Source of the DNA: a virus
Length of the DNA stretch: 64,000 bases
Direction: 5' to 3' (one strand)
Virus record (IMG/VR): IMGVR_UViG_3300036979_001044
Location: 32,811 to 96,810 of that record
Position numbers and translations under genes: made by a program. The notes under the pieces were generated by a model. It saw only the letters and a list, made by a program, of their open reading frames with translations. It was not told where the DNA came from and made no database searches. Positions 25,420 to 33,873 of the stretch are shown here, one piece after another. Numbering within the stretch: the first letter of the stretch is position 1; each line of letters opens with the position of its first letter.

Positions 25420-27024
25420 TTAGGCGGACTTCTTGCCCAGATCCGTGATTTGAACGAACAGATCGCTCGCGCTGGCCGCGTAGCCAATGCGGATGACTCG
25501 CTTCGCTCCCGTGGGAATTGCGGTGACCAGGCCACCGCCGTCTCCCAGGTAGTAGGGGGTGTTGACCAGCGCGGTGGTGAGCACGCCGGAGCACAGCCCG
25601 GAGAAGCACACCGGACCGCTGCCGCTGGGGATAGCGATACGGGCGATACCGACCGTCCGCGCTTCCACATCCACCCCAGCGTCGGCCTTGGAGACCGTGT
25701 CGTTGGCCGAGAAGTAGACCGGATCGCCCTTGGCGATGGCCTCGCCCACGGCGTAGTCTTTCTCCAGTCTCTCGGACTCCGCCACCGCGGCAACCAACTG
25801 GTTGGAGCCGTTGATGGTGATGGTCGACCCATCGACTTTCGCCCCGAGCCCACTGGCGGTCAGCTCCAGTCCTCCGAGCGTGATCAGATTGACCTGGAAC
25901 GCGCCCGACCCGTTGAACGCCAAACCGCCCGTTCCCACGCCCGCCGCGGCGAGCTTGGCCGAGACCACGCCCGCGGCGATTGCGAGACCCTTGTCGGTGT
26001 CGTAGGTAGCCTTGCCCTTGATGGTCCCACCGCCAGAGCCGCCATTCGCATCGGGGATGCTGTTCGGGCCCGTAAAAGCGGTCCAGGCCGAGGTGTCATA
26101 GACGAACCCGTAGTTTTCGTAGATGCCATTTTCACCCGCCACCAGAACAGCGTCTCCGTCGATCGGGGCGACAAACGACCAAGCGTTGGTGGTCGAGTTG
26201 TACGTCCCGAATTTGTTCTCCTGGCTGGCGAACGGGGCAGCCGCTCCGGTCCCGATGACCACCACCCGAGTCCCGTTGGGCGGCTCGGAGCCGGAGTTGG
26301 CGAGAACCACAACCCACGCCGTCCCGCTCCATTCCACGATGTCGCCGTTGGCGTAACCGGTGCCCCAGCCATTCACCAGCCAGGCTTCGCCAGCTGCGCC
26401 GGCGGTGGGCACGTCGTTGGTGCCAGCGTCGGTAGCATCGTCGATACCCAGCTCCAGCCAGTTCGCATGCGCCGACGTGATGGCAACGGTCGAACCCGTT
26501 CCTGTGGTGTTGCTCTGGATGTCGATCTGGTTGGCGGCGCCTTCTACCGCGATGGTTCCGCCGAGACCGCCACCGGTGCCGTACAGCGTGTTGATGGCCG
26601 TGATCGCTGCCGCGCGATCTACCGGGGCCGAAGCCAGGGTGATGACCACCGGGGTCTCGCCGTCGATCGCCACGGTGAAGGAGTTTCCGGTTGTCAAATT
26701 GACGATCCCAGTTCCACCCGACCCCACGACGAGCGCGCCGGTGGGCGTGCGCGCCGTACCGCTCTTCATCTTCAGGACCGAGACCGGGGACTTCCAGCTG
26801 TAGCCAGCGATGGCTGCATCGAGCTGGGCCTTGTTGACGGCGTCGCCAGCGTCGGCGCCATTGGCCAAGCCGATGACCTTGCCGGTCCCGGAAAGCTGGA
26901 TGTTGCCAGCCGACTCTGATCCGGCGCCGATCACCATGGAGGCGACCTTTACTCCATCGCTCGCTCCCTGCTCTTCGTTGTACCCGTCGGTACCGTTCAG
27001 AAATAGAAATTTCTTGATTGCCAT
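25420..27024 (-). CDS. Fibre or head-decoration protein
   Basis: 534 residues, ATG at 27024 with AAGGAG. The N-terminal ~80 residues are conserved in type with phage fibre repeats (GKVIGLANGADAGDAVNKAQ). The long middle is rich in Gly, Thr, Ala and Ser. The last ~110 residues (YAVGEAIAKGDPVYFSAND; YYLGDGGGLVTAIP; ASDLFVQITDLGKK) form a compact beta domain of a kind found at the C-terminus of phage fibres. The 199-residue protein at 27584-28183 ends in a related domain. An exposed virion adhesin is the best guess. Confidence 0.65.
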   Translation of the reverse strand: MAIKKFLFLNGTDGYNEEQGASDGVKVASMVIGAGSESAGNIQLSGTGKVIGLANGADAGDAVNKAQLDAAIAGYSWKSPVSVLKMKSGTARTPTGALVVGSGGTGIVNLTTGNSFTVAIDGETPVVITLASAPVDRAAAITAINTLYGTGGGLGGTIAVEGAANQIDIQSNTTGTGSTVAITSAHANWLELGIDDATDAGTNDVPTAGAAGEAWLVNGWGTGYANGDIVEWSGTAWVVVLANSGSEPPNGTRVVVIGTGAAAPFASQENKFGTYNSTTNAWSFVAPIDGDAVLVAGENGIYENYGFVYDTSAWTAFTGPNSIPDANGGSGGGTIKGKATYDTDKGLAIAAGVVSAKLAAAGVGTGGLAFNGSGAFQVNLITLGGLELTASGLGAKVDGSTITINGSNQLVAAVAESERLEKDYAVGEAIAKGDPVYFSANDTVSKADAGVDVEARTVGIARIAIPSGSGPVCFSGLCSGVLTTALVNTPYYLGDGGGLVTAIPTGAKRVIRIGYAASASDLFVQITDLGKKSA

Positions 27025-27138
27025 GCGGGTCTCCTTATTTCGGGTTGGATGTGCGGATGCTTAATGCAGTCTCCTGCATGTGAGCTAATGGTGGAACACT
27101 CAGCCGTCGAGACCAAGTGACAGCTAGATTGATGTGCC

Positions 27139-27555
27139 CTAACTGGGCAGCAGGCTCAAGGTCCCGGTGGCTTCATCGTATGAGTACAAGGATAGGTCTA
27201 TCCCGTGTTTCTGCGCCAGAAATTCCTTGACCATTTTTATTTCCGCAATGTTTTCTGATTCTTCCTGGCTCAGACGTTGCATGGCTTTGTTGCGATCAGC
27301 CTGCACTTGCTGGATGGCCTGGGCCACTCGCGCCTCGAACCAAGCTGGGCGGGTTTGCTTCTCGACCAGGATTCGTTTCATCCGTTCTTCCAGAAAAACC
27401 AAGCGCAACACCGTGGCCGGATCGTCGATGCGCGTCTTGGCTTCCACCCGCTTTTCCAGTTCCTCCAGATTTTCTGGAATGGCTTCCTCGTCATTTTCAT
27501 TTTCTGGAACATCCGCTGGGTCTAAACGACGTAGGGGGGTTCGCAGATCGTCCAT
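27139..27555 (-). CDS. Coiled-coil protein
   Basis: 138 residues, ATG at 27555 with GGAGGAGACCT. Strongly charged helical protein (IPENLEELEKRVEAKTRID; VAQAIQQVQADRNKAMQRLS) with a short beta end. No membrane segment, no family recognised. It may be an assembly chaperone or trimeriser for the neighbouring fibre-type proteins. The 114-base gap downstream holds only a 6-bp hairpin at 27064-27079. Confidence 0.55.
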   Translation of the reverse strand: MDDLRTPLRRLDPADVPENENDEEAIPENLEELEKRVEAKTRIDDPATVLRLVFLEERMKRILVEKQTRPAWFEARVAQAIQQVQADRNKAMQRLSQEESENIAEIKMVKEFLAQKHGIDLSLYSYDEATGTLSLLPS

Positions 27556-27583
27556 AGGTCTCCTCCGCGAAAAGGGTTACCAG

Positions 27584-28183
27584 CTAATCGGTACGGACCA
27601 ACTTGGTCAAATGCGGGGAAGGGGTCAGAGCGATAATGCTCTCACCAATGGCCGCGCCCATATGCTGAAGCCAAGCTGGGCGCCCGGTGTCCGCAGTCGG
27701 AACCGCATGAGTGAGGCCTCCGTCTGATCCCAGAAAGACGGGCAAGGGTCGCTCCAGCCCACCGTAAACCCCGCTCAAAACCCCGCCGTATTGCACCACG
27801 CAACTGGTCGCTGAAGCCTTGGATACGATGATCCCGATAGCAGGGAGAGTGGAATAGTCGTAGAGATCGCACTTGGTCACCTGGATGATTCCGCCCACCG
27901 GTGCCTCGCGCGAATAGATGCAGTCCCCTACCCGATCGGTCCCCAGGCATTGGGCCGGGAAGGCGTGCTGGGAAGCGAGTAGCTGCGAAATGCTGATCGG
28001 TACCGGATCGTACCACTTGTTGGTTCCGATGATCTGCCGGATCTGGGAGAGCATGTACTCCAGAAAATCCTGATGGGTCTGGGAGGCGCTCTCGGACAGC
28101 TCTATCTGCTCGGGGGTTTTCTGATCGTCGAAGGATTGCGATTTGCGCGTCTCATAGAGGCGTAGGAGCTGGCGCGGAGCCAA
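27584..28183 (-). CDS. Virion protein with fibre-type C-terminal domain
   Basis: 199 residues from a TTG start at 28183 with GGGAGG upstream. The N-terminal third is helical (SQTHQDFLEYMLSQIRQIIG). The C-terminal part (VFLGSDGGLTHAVPTADTGR; QHMGAAIGESIIALTPSPH) matches the short beta domain 'v.lG.dGGlt...P..G...q.iG.ai....i.l.p' found at the ends of phage fibre and structural proteins, and resembles the end of the neighbouring 534-residue protein. Confidence 0.6.
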   Translation of the reverse strand: MAPRQLLRLYETRKSQSFDDQKTPEQIELSESASQTHQDFLEYMLSQIRQIIGTNKWYDPVPISISQLLASQHAFPAQCLGTDRVGDCIYSREAPVGGIIQVTKCDLYDYSTLPAIGIIVSKASATSCVVQYGGVLSGVYGGLERPLPVFLGSDGGLTHAVPTADTGRPAWLQHMGAAIGESIIALTPSPHLTKLVRTD

Positions 28184-28218
28184 AAGGCACCTCCCGGAGA
28201 ATCGGGTGTAGGCCTAGT

Positions 28219-28530
28219 CTATCCGCGACGCTGAAAAGCTACCAGCTCTATCGCACTGCTGCCGCCACTTCCGCGCAACCAGATTTTGCTCCCTTCCACT
28301 GGCCCGTCCCATTCCCCGTTGGGAGTGGAAGTGCTGGCCACCGGAACAAGCACGTAATTGGCGTCGGCAGTGAAATCCTCGACGGTGAAGTACAGCTTGC
28401 AGGGGTTGCTTGTGGCGCGCACCTTCAGGTACTTCGACACGAACGGAAACTGGTGCACCCGTCCCGCCGAGTTGTCGATGGTATCGCGGAACACATGCGG
28501 TGCCCCGCCTCTGGATTCCATAAGGCTCAT
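28219..28530 (-). CDS. Small structural protein
   Basis: 103 residues, ATG at 28530 with AAAGGAGCGGGGC. It is beta-rich, with KYLKVRATSNPCKLYFTVED and SSAIELVAFQRRG. No family recognised. It sits among small capsid-module proteins and may be a decoration or head-completion protein. Confidence 0.55.
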   Translation of the reverse strand: MSLMESRGGAPHVFRDTIDNSAGRVHQFPFVSKYLKVRATSNPCKLYFTVEDFTADANYVLVPVASTSTPNGEWDGPVEGSKIWLRGSGGSSAIELVAFQRRG

Positions 28531-28552
28531 GCCCCGCTCCTTTCAGGCGCGC

Positions 28553-28894
28553 TTAGGCCGTCTGCCCCTTCAGCTTGCCGAAGAGCACCACGTCCAGCAC
28601 CTCGGACGTGGCCGGACCGACGATGGTGATCTGGGTGGTCTTGCGGTCGGACAGCGCCACCTTGCCCTGCTTCGACTCGGTGGTGTGATTGTGAATCTGC
28701 ACCGCGTAGCTGGTGTCGGCCATGTCGCTCATCCCATGGGTCGCGAACACCACGATGCCGTCGGCGGGCATCTCCACCTGGTGGACCTGGATGGACACTC
28801 CGTTCTTGAAGGAGCCGACCAGGTTGGGAATCCCCTGATCCTTCAGATAGGGGATGTACTCCTGTGCTTTTTTCGGCATGGTACTCGTTGCCAT
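28553..28894 (-). CDS. Small structural protein
   Basis: 113 residues, ATG at 28894 with AGGAGAGAG. It starts MATSTMPKKAQEYIPYLKDQ; the body is beta-rich (ISIQVHQVEMP-like; GIVVFATHGMSDMADTSYAV). No family recognised. It is possibly a decoration protein, from its place near the capsid gene. Confidence 0.5.
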   Translation of the reverse strand: MATSTMPKKAQEYIPYLKDQGIPNLVGSFKNGVSIQVHQVEMPADGIVVFATHGMSDMADTSYAVQIHNHTTESKQGKVALSDRKTTQITIVGPATSEVLDVVLFGKLKGQTA

Positions 28895-28947
28895 TTCTCT
28901 CTCCTATCAGCCCCGGGGGCCGTCTGGATTTTATGTAGCTCTGGACA

Positions 28948-29283
28948 CTACCGCCGGCGAGGCTTCCCAACAGGCGGCCTGAACTCCGGCACCGGCAACG
29001 GATCAGGCGTGACCACCGGCTCGGGCCGTGGCTTGTCCGGAATCGTGATCGGCCGCTCCACCGGAAGTTCCACTGGTTTCTCCTCGGCTTTCTCGACCGG
29101 TTTTACCTCCGGCACCGCCTGGCGATCGATGTGCACCCTCCAGGCCGCCCGGTTGAGCAACATCTTCTGGGCGTCGGCGTCGGCGACATTTCGGACGATG
29201 CCCTGTGCATCGGTTTTGTACTCATGCCCGTTGACCAGCACCGAAGCGTTGGCCATGTGCGGGAGTACGTTTTGGATGTCCAT
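28948..29283 (-). CDS. Small protein with Pro-rich tail
   Basis: 111 residues, ATG at 29283 with AGGAGAGCGAGC. Residues 1-60 form a small domain (HEYKTDAQGIVRNVADADA); residues 60-111 are Pro/Glu/Val-rich (KPVEKAEEKPVELPVERPI) and end basic. Such two-part proteins occur as tethered head or tail accessory proteins. No family recognised. Confidence 0.55.
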   Translation of the reverse strand: MDIQNVLPHMANASVLVNGHEYKTDAQGIVRNVADADAQKMLLNRAAWRVHIDRQAVPEVKPVEKAEEKPVELPVERPITIPDKPRPEPVVTPDPLPVPEFRPPVGKPRRR

Positions 29284-29303
29284 GCTCGCTCTCCTTCCCC
29301 GGG

Positions 29304-29918
29304 CTAGACCCGCGCCGTGGGCTGGATGATGGCGTGCAGCACCTTGGCCCCGTTGTACGTCCCAGCGCTCGCGTCGATGCCGCTGATGGAGGTACCGATG
29401 GCCACCGTCGGGGTGGCGATGCGCGTGCCTCCCAGATAGACGTGGCGCACAGCGTCCACGTCGGGCACGTCGTAGGGCACGCCGATGACGTTGCCCACGC
29501 CGACCACCAGCATGTCCACGTCGACCTCAGCGCCGCTTGCCCCACTGACCACCACCGAGTCGATCAGGGCGAAGATCTTGGTGCCGGTCAGCGTCTTGCC
29601 CGCGCCCTCGCCGTCGGGGGCCATGGTCTCGACGATCGTCCGGCCCATCATGTCCTTGCCCGTGATGGTCAGCAGACCCACCACGCTATCGTCGGCGTCG
29701 GTCAGGGTGGCGGTGATGTTGCGCGGGCAGTCGGGCTGCGCCGCAATGGTCTTGGTGCCGTTGTTGAACAGGATCGTGGTAACGATCCGATCGGCGTCGG
29801 CAAGGACCGGCTGGCCCATGAACAACGAGACCGAGCCGGCCAGGCTCTTGTGGATGAACTCTTCTTCCTCCTCGGAGGGGATGCGGGCTTTGACCGCATC
29901 GCTGATCGTGTTCTCCAT
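29304..29918 (-). CDS. Head decoration/structural protein
   Basis: 204 residues from the ATG at 29918; the longer frame (to 29978) begins inside the terminator region. It is a beta-rich, acidic protein (NNGTKTIAAQPDCPRNITAT; TLTGTKIFALIDSVVVSGAS). This kind of protein, just downstream of the capsid gene, is usually a decoration or capsid-stabilising protein. It follows the hairpin at 29942-29988. Confidence 0.6.
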   Translation of the reverse strand: MENTISDAVKARIPSEEEEEFIHKSLAGSVSLFMGQPVLADADRIVTTILFNNGTKTIAAQPDCPRNITATLTDADDSVVGLLTITGKDMMGRTIVETMAPDGEGAGKTLTGTKIFALIDSVVVSGASGAEVDVDMLVVGVGNVIGVPYDVPDVDAVRHVYLGGTRIATPTVAIGTSISGIDASAGTYNGAKVLHAIIQPTARV

Positions 29919-29941
29919 GGCTTGCTCTCTTTCTGGAATCT

Positions 29942-29988
29942 GGAAAAGGCGCCGGAGAACGCGGAGGGTAGCCGGCACTACTCCGGCG
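29942..29988 (-). terminator. Terminator-like hairpin after the capsid gene
   Basis: CGCCGGAG (29950-29957) pairs with CTCCGGCG (29981-29988); on the minus strand the stem is followed by CCTTTTCC. Copies of TTCTGGAA/TTCCAGAA lie on both sides (near 29930 and 29993), in opposite orientation, extending the symmetry. It may adjust the level of capsid mRNA relative to downstream genes. Confidence 0.5.
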
Positions 29989-30028
29989 TCTCTTCCAGAA
30001 ATGCTGTTTGTTCAGTCAACTCAACCGC

Positions 30029-31456
30029 TTAGGCGGCTCCCACGTACCCCGTCGCCCGGCCGATGTTCCTGTAGAGAACATTCTTGCCAGGTGTGTAAAG
30101 TACGGGAGTTCCGTACAGTAGCTGCATCCAGCGGATGCTGGAGTCGACGGTCGCGAGCGGGATCTTGATCATCGGGGCTAACTGCTTGAAACTCATCGAC
30201 TCCAGGTTGAGCTGCCAGAGGAAGGCGCTCGTGCACCCGGGCAGGTTCTCGTTGAAGTCGTTGATGATGGTCTCGCCCGCGCCGGCGGCGTTGGGCACCC
30301 GGAGGATGAGTCGCTCGGTGCCGGCCGCGCCGTTCTTCGCCGTCCGATAGATCTCGTACCACCCGGTCGAAGCCGAGGAAGGGGTCAGACCGAAAGTGAC
30401 CTTGTCACCCGCCTGCACGGTCACCGCGGCGGAGAGGGTCAGCGGAGCCGAGCGGCCGAAGCGATTCACCGCGACGACCTTGTAGCGGTAGTCGCCGGCA
30501 TCGTCGGAGGAGAACTTGCCCAGCGCCTCGGTCGGGGCAGTGGCGCCAATGGTGTTGCTCGGGATGCCCGGGCGCTTGGTCTGGTCGCCCAAGGCTGCGG
30601 CGTTGGGGCCACCACCGTCGGTGATGAACACGTCGGGTTCGAACAGCACATCACCGGCTGGGCTGGTGAAACCCTTGACATCGAGGCCGATGAAGCCGCC
30701 CTGTTTCTGGAAAGTGTCGTGGCGTTCCTTGGGGAAGAACGTCTTGACCAAGTCGGCCTTGGTCTTGGGATTGAGGTAGAGGTGAGTTGGTGTTCCGTAG
30801 TTCGGCGCGTCCTGGACCGTGAGCGCGCCGTCGGTGAGCAGATCCTCGCTCAGCGGCAGACCGCGGAGGTCGATGATGTTGGTCGCCGGGCACAGATCCT
30901 TCATCAGCTTCTCCATGCCGTCGAACTGGAGGGCGGACAGGGAGCTGTCCCCGTAGAACAGCGCCCGCTCCATGATCCGGAGCAGGTGCATGGTGCCGTT
31001 GACCGTTTCCTGGGCCACAACATTCCCATGGGCCGGTTTCACTAAGCTCATGACATGACTGACTTTTCTCGTCGTCCCGAGGTACTTCACGATGTGGTAC
31101 TTCCGGGTGTAGATCGCGTCGTCCTCTTCGGGGAGATCTCCTTCGGAAATGAAGCCAGCGTCGGGGTTCGCCCCGTACTGGCTCATTTCATTGTGTTCTT
31201 CAACCGTGTTGTAGGCCGGGAGCTTGGGAATGGCCTTCCAGAACCGGATGTGTTCCATCCGGTAGGTGGTGTTTTTCAGTGTTCTTTCAAGGCTTTCCAC
31301 GCGGAGCGCAAAGCCGTCTCCGGCCGTTCCGCCCGGGCCCGTGATGGCCTGGCCAGCCACCAGCGCCTTGTTCAGCGCGTCGACATCTTGCTGCGTTGCG
31401 GAACCGAATCCCTCGATGCCCTCGTAGTCTTTCCAGCTCACCATATTGGCTTCCAT
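30029..31456 (-). CDS. Major capsid protein with an Ig/fibronectin-like insertion
   Basis: 475 residues from the ATG at 31456, AGGAGG eight bases upstream. It follows the scaffold and prohead protease genes, the standard head order. The core reads like an HK97-fold capsid protein (FWKAIPKLPAYNTVEEHNEM; EGDLPEEDDAIYTRKYHIVK; LFYGDSSLSALQFDGMEKLM). At about residues 305-390 a fibronectin III/Ig-like segment (DYRYKVVAVNRFGRSAPLTL; WYEIYRTAKNGAAGTERL) is inserted, probably exposed on the shell. The C-terminal ~70 residues return to the capsid core. No capsid maturation site was assigned. Confidence 0.85.
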   Translation of the reverse strand: MEANMVSWKDYEGIEGFGSATQQDVDALNKALVAGQAITGPGGTAGDGFALRVESLERTLKNTTYRMEHIRFWKAIPKLPAYNTVEEHNEMSQYGANPDAGFISEGDLPEEDDAIYTRKYHIVKYLGTTRKVSHVMSLVKPAHGNVVAQETVNGTMHLLRIMERALFYGDSSLSALQFDGMEKLMKDLCPATNIIDLRGLPLSEDLLTDGALTVQDAPNYGTPTHLYLNPKTKADLVKTFFPKERHDTFQKQGGFIGLDVKGFTSPAGDVLFEPDVFITDGGGPNAAALGDQTKRPGIPSNTIGATAPTEALGKFSSDDAGDYRYKVVAVNRFGRSAPLTLSAAVTVQAGDKVTFGLTPSSASTGWYEIYRTAKNGAAGTERLILRVPNAAGAGETIINDFNENLPGCTSAFLWQLNLESMSFKQLAPMIKIPLATVDSSIRWMQLLYGTPVLYTPGKNVLYRNIGRATGYVGAA

Positions 31457-31515
31457 TACCAAATCCTCCTGCCCCCTCGGGGGCCAAAGTGTCTATCGTT
31501 CGCCGGCCCGACTAC

Positions 31516-32361
31516 TCAGCGGGCAGCCAATTTCCGATTCTGGACTCTCTGCTGAACCTGATCGAGCAGTCCCTGACTGATCAGGTTGAACTGCTCGTAC
31601 TTCGACGACGCCGTGACCAGGTCGACTCCATCTTCGGTGGCCCCGTTGAGGGACTTGGCCATGCTCTCCTGGACCATCAGCTCCAGCTCGTCGAGCACCG
31701 CGCTCTTGGAGAGCCCGGTCGAAGGTGTTGCGCCGGAAAAGGACTTCTCCAGCGGCTGAGCCCCGGTGACACCCTTGCTCTTGGGCCCGCGGGCCGGCTG
31801 GGTCTCGATGATCCCCACTCGCTCGCCCAGGCCCTTGGTCAGCTGGCCGATGCCCGAGACCGCCCGGGCCAGCACCAGGTTGAACTCGTGCTGCCGGCCA
31901 TCGGACTTCTCCAGCGCCTCGGCGAGGGTGGTCAGCGATTTGACCAGCTCGTTGTGCTGCTCCTGGAGGAAGTCGGACACGTCGAGAGCCTTCTGGAGGG
32001 TGTCGTTCTCGCGTAGCCCCTTGGTGATCTCGGAGCTGAGCGATGCCTTGGGCGTCTCGCTCTTGCCGAGCAGTTCGAACAGCTCCTCTCGCTCGCTCTT
32101 GCTCAGCTCGGCACTCTGGGCCTGCTCCAGGAGTACTTGCTTTCTGGAAGGGCCGTCGTTCTCGGTCAGCGCCTGGAGCTGCTCGATCGACTTCGCCAGA
32201 TCGTCTTCCGAAAGGTCTTCGGCCTTCTTGGTGCCGCAACCCTTCTTCGCGCCGCCGCACTTGTCCATTTCGGTGTCTCCCGCTCCGTCCTCGCCCGCGC
32301 CATCTTCGCCCGAGCCCGCCTCGTCCTGCCCTTCCTCGTCCAATTTCGTGTTCGTTGCCAT
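31516..32361 (-). CDS. Scaffold-like protein
   Basis: 281 residues from the ATG at 32361 (GGAGAGAGGC upstream); the longer frame overlaps the protease gene. It is acidic at the N-terminus (EDGAGEDGAGDTEMDKCG) and then almost entirely helical and charged, as capsid scaffolds are. It contains LAKSIEQL, GLSKSAVLDE and MAKSLNG, short K-S motifs like those at domain joints of the large proteins, which may be cut by the phage protease. It sits between protease and capsid. Confidence 0.75.
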   Translation of the reverse strand: MATNTKLDEEGQDEAGSGEDGAGEDGAGDTEMDKCGGAKKGCGTKKAEDLSEDDLAKSIEQLQALTENDGPSRKQVLLEQAQSAELSKSEREELFELLGKSETPKASLSSEITKGLRENDTLQKALDVSDFLQEQHNELVKSLTTLAEALEKSDGRQHEFNLVLARAVSGIGQLTKGLGERVGIIETQPARGPKSKGVTGAQPLEKSFSGATPSTGLSKSAVLDELELMVQESMAKSLNGATEDGVDLVTASSKYEQFNLISQGLLDQVQQRVQNRKLAAR

Positions 32362-32372
32362 GCCTCTCTCCT

Positions 32373-33200
32373 TCACTCGACCCGTCCCTTTCCGGTCCGG
32401 GTCAGAGTGATGATGCGCCCGAGTTGTTCCGGGGTGGCGTGCGGCAGCCGGGCGCGCAACCACACAAACGCCTCACCTTCTGTCATGGATTTCTTCATGC
32501 GCTTCTTGCGCTTCTTCTTCTCGTCTTCGTCCTCGATGGTATTGGCCTCATCGTGCTCCAAGCTCTGCGGGGCAATCACCCGGCCGGCGCCCATGCCGCT
32601 CTGCGGTCCGGTGATAGGCGCCCCGGGAGTCGCCGTACCCATGCCCAGCATCTTTTCCAGATCCTCGTCGAGCCCAGCCGCTTGCAGGCTCTTGGCCAGG
32701 ATCTCCATCCGCGCCCCGGAATTGACTGGGCAGTTGGTGATAGCCACGTTGCGGACGAGTGCTCGGGCAATGGTTTTCTGGAGCGGGCCGGTGCGCTTCT
32801 CGATCCGTCCCTCAACCGAGAACCCCAACCGCCGTTTGGTCTGGGCGAGCGCGCGTCCCAACTCCCAGACCTTGTCGGCCCCGGGGGTGTTGAGCAGGTA
32901 TCCCTCCACCCAATGCCCAGCCGCCGTGGATACTTCTCCGTTGGGCAGCTGTTCGTTCTTTCGGAAAAACTTGGCCTTCTCGGGGTAACCGAGAATGTCG
33001 GTGGTGTTCTTGGAATGGTTATCGTTGAACCAACCGTTTTGCACGAAATCCGAGAAATCTACCCCGCGGGCGAGAATGACTTCTCCCTGGCGGTCCTTGG
33101 TCTCCAGGGTCGCGATACCGCCGATGCGCCGCTCCTTGCCGGGCTCCGCGTCGGCTTTTTCAAAAAATGACACCGGGACATCGAAATCGAATGCCTGCAT
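32373..33200 (-). CDS. Prohead protease
   Basis: 275 residues from the ATG at 33200 (GAGGAAACC). The N-terminal ~180 residues match the HK97-type prohead protease fold: GGIATLETKDRQGEVILARG, then WFNDNHSKNTTDILGYP with the candidate catalytic His, FSVEGRIEKR, and NVAITNCPVN. The C-terminal ~95 residues form a charged extension with a lysine run and KKSMTEGEAF, reminiscent of protease-scaffold fusions. It should mature scaffold, capsid and possibly the large injected proteins. The gene begins 13 bases after a terminator-like structure. Confidence 0.85.
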   Translation of the reverse strand: MQAFDFDVPVSFFEKADAEPGKERRIGGIATLETKDRQGEVILARGVDFSDFVQNGWFNDNHSKNTTDILGYPEKAKFFRKNEQLPNGEVSTAAGHWVEGYLLNTPGADKVWELGRALAQTKRRLGFSVEGRIEKRTGPLQKTIARALVRNVAITNCPVNSGARMEILAKSLQAAGLDEDLEKMLGMGTATPGAPITGPQSGMGAGRVIAPQSLEHDEANTIEDEDEKKKRKKRMKKSMTEGEAFVWLRARLPHATPEQLGRIITLTRTGKGRVE

Positions 33201-33212
33201 GGTTTCCTCAAC

Positions 33213-33253
33213 AAAAAAATAGGGCGGATCGCTTACAGCCAAAGCGTCCGCCC
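33213..33253 (-). terminator. Strong terminator-like hairpin just before the prohead protease
   Basis: GGGCGGA-T-CGCT (33222-33233) pairs with AGCG-TCCGCCC (33243-33253) with a single bulged base; on the minus strand the stem is followed by TATTTTTTT. The U tract ends 12-13 bases before the protease ATG, with the ribosome site (GAGGAAACC) in between. It could end the transcript of the large-protein genes or act as an attenuator for the head genes. Confidence 0.75.
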
Positions 33254-33329
33254 CTACCGGCAACAACCGTATTGGGCCTATCGCCGCACATCTCCAATTG
33301 ATTTCAACGTATCCGATTCCAGAATTCTG

Positions 33330-33536
33330 TCAATCTCTTTTCCGGGGAAGGATGAATTGCTCACGGCTGATCGGGGTGCCTTCCAGAATCTGGATGGGCA
33401 ATTCGACGATGGAGGAACACCAGTAGCACTTCGCCCGGCAGCACTCGCCGTCGAAGTCGATCGGGCCCTGGGTGCGCAGCCGCACTCGGCTTCCAGATTT
33501 CTGGAGTAAATGGTTATCGCAATGCGGGCATCTCAT
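33330..33536 (-). CDS. Com-like zinc-ribbon protein
   Basis: 68 residues, ATG at 33536 in a 4-base ATGA overlap. It has CPHCDNHLL near the N-terminus and CCRAKCYWCSS near the middle, giving a zinc ribbon. Length and layout resemble Com of phage Mu, a translational regulator with a zinc finger, though that is only similarity of type. It may bind nucleic acid. Confidence 0.6.
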   Translation of the reverse strand: MRCPHCDNHLLQKSGSRVRLRTQGPIDFDGECCRAKCYWCSSIVELPIQILEGTPISREQFILPRKRD

Positions 33537-33871
33537 ATTGGGCCTAGCGCTTGCTTGTAGTATGCCTGCGCCGCGGCGTCGGTGTCGAATTCTATCGGAG
33601 CCCCTGGGCAGAAAGGAGACAACTCGGCCGCCGCTTCACGATCGAGGCGATTCAGGATAAAGCGACCCTTGGGGGTGTTGATCTCCAGGTGCCCATTCTG
33701 CCAGTCGTCGACAATCTGATCGTCGGGCTCCTCGATGGGCAATGTGAGATCCACCCCGCCGTCGGTCCGGAGTAACAACCCCCCGGGCATTCGTTGAACG
33801 CGGCCGAAACGACCGATGGGAGAATTGTGATCAGATACGCAGTGGGTTTCGTAAACCAGATCGGTGAACAT
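33533..33871 (-). CDS. Small protein, unknown
   Basis: 112 residues from an ATG at 33871 with GGAG; a GTG two codons upstream is the alternative. It contains GGLLLRTDGGVDLTLPIEEP and ends in QAYYKQALGPI. It overlaps the end of the 2685-residue gene and the start of the zinc-ribbon gene. No family recognised. Confidence 0.55.
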   Translation of the reverse strand: MFTDLVYETHCVSDHNSPIGRFGRVQRMPGGLLLRTDGGVDLTLPIEEPDDQIVDDWQNGHLEINTPKGRFILNRLDREAAAELSPFCPGAPIEFDTDAAAQAYYKQALGPI

Positions 33872-33873
33872 GA

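Noticed and set aside
25450-26919. 489-codon plus-strand frame
   Set aside because: Antisense of the fibre gene, which is Gly/Thr/Ala-rich and leaves few stops on the other strand.
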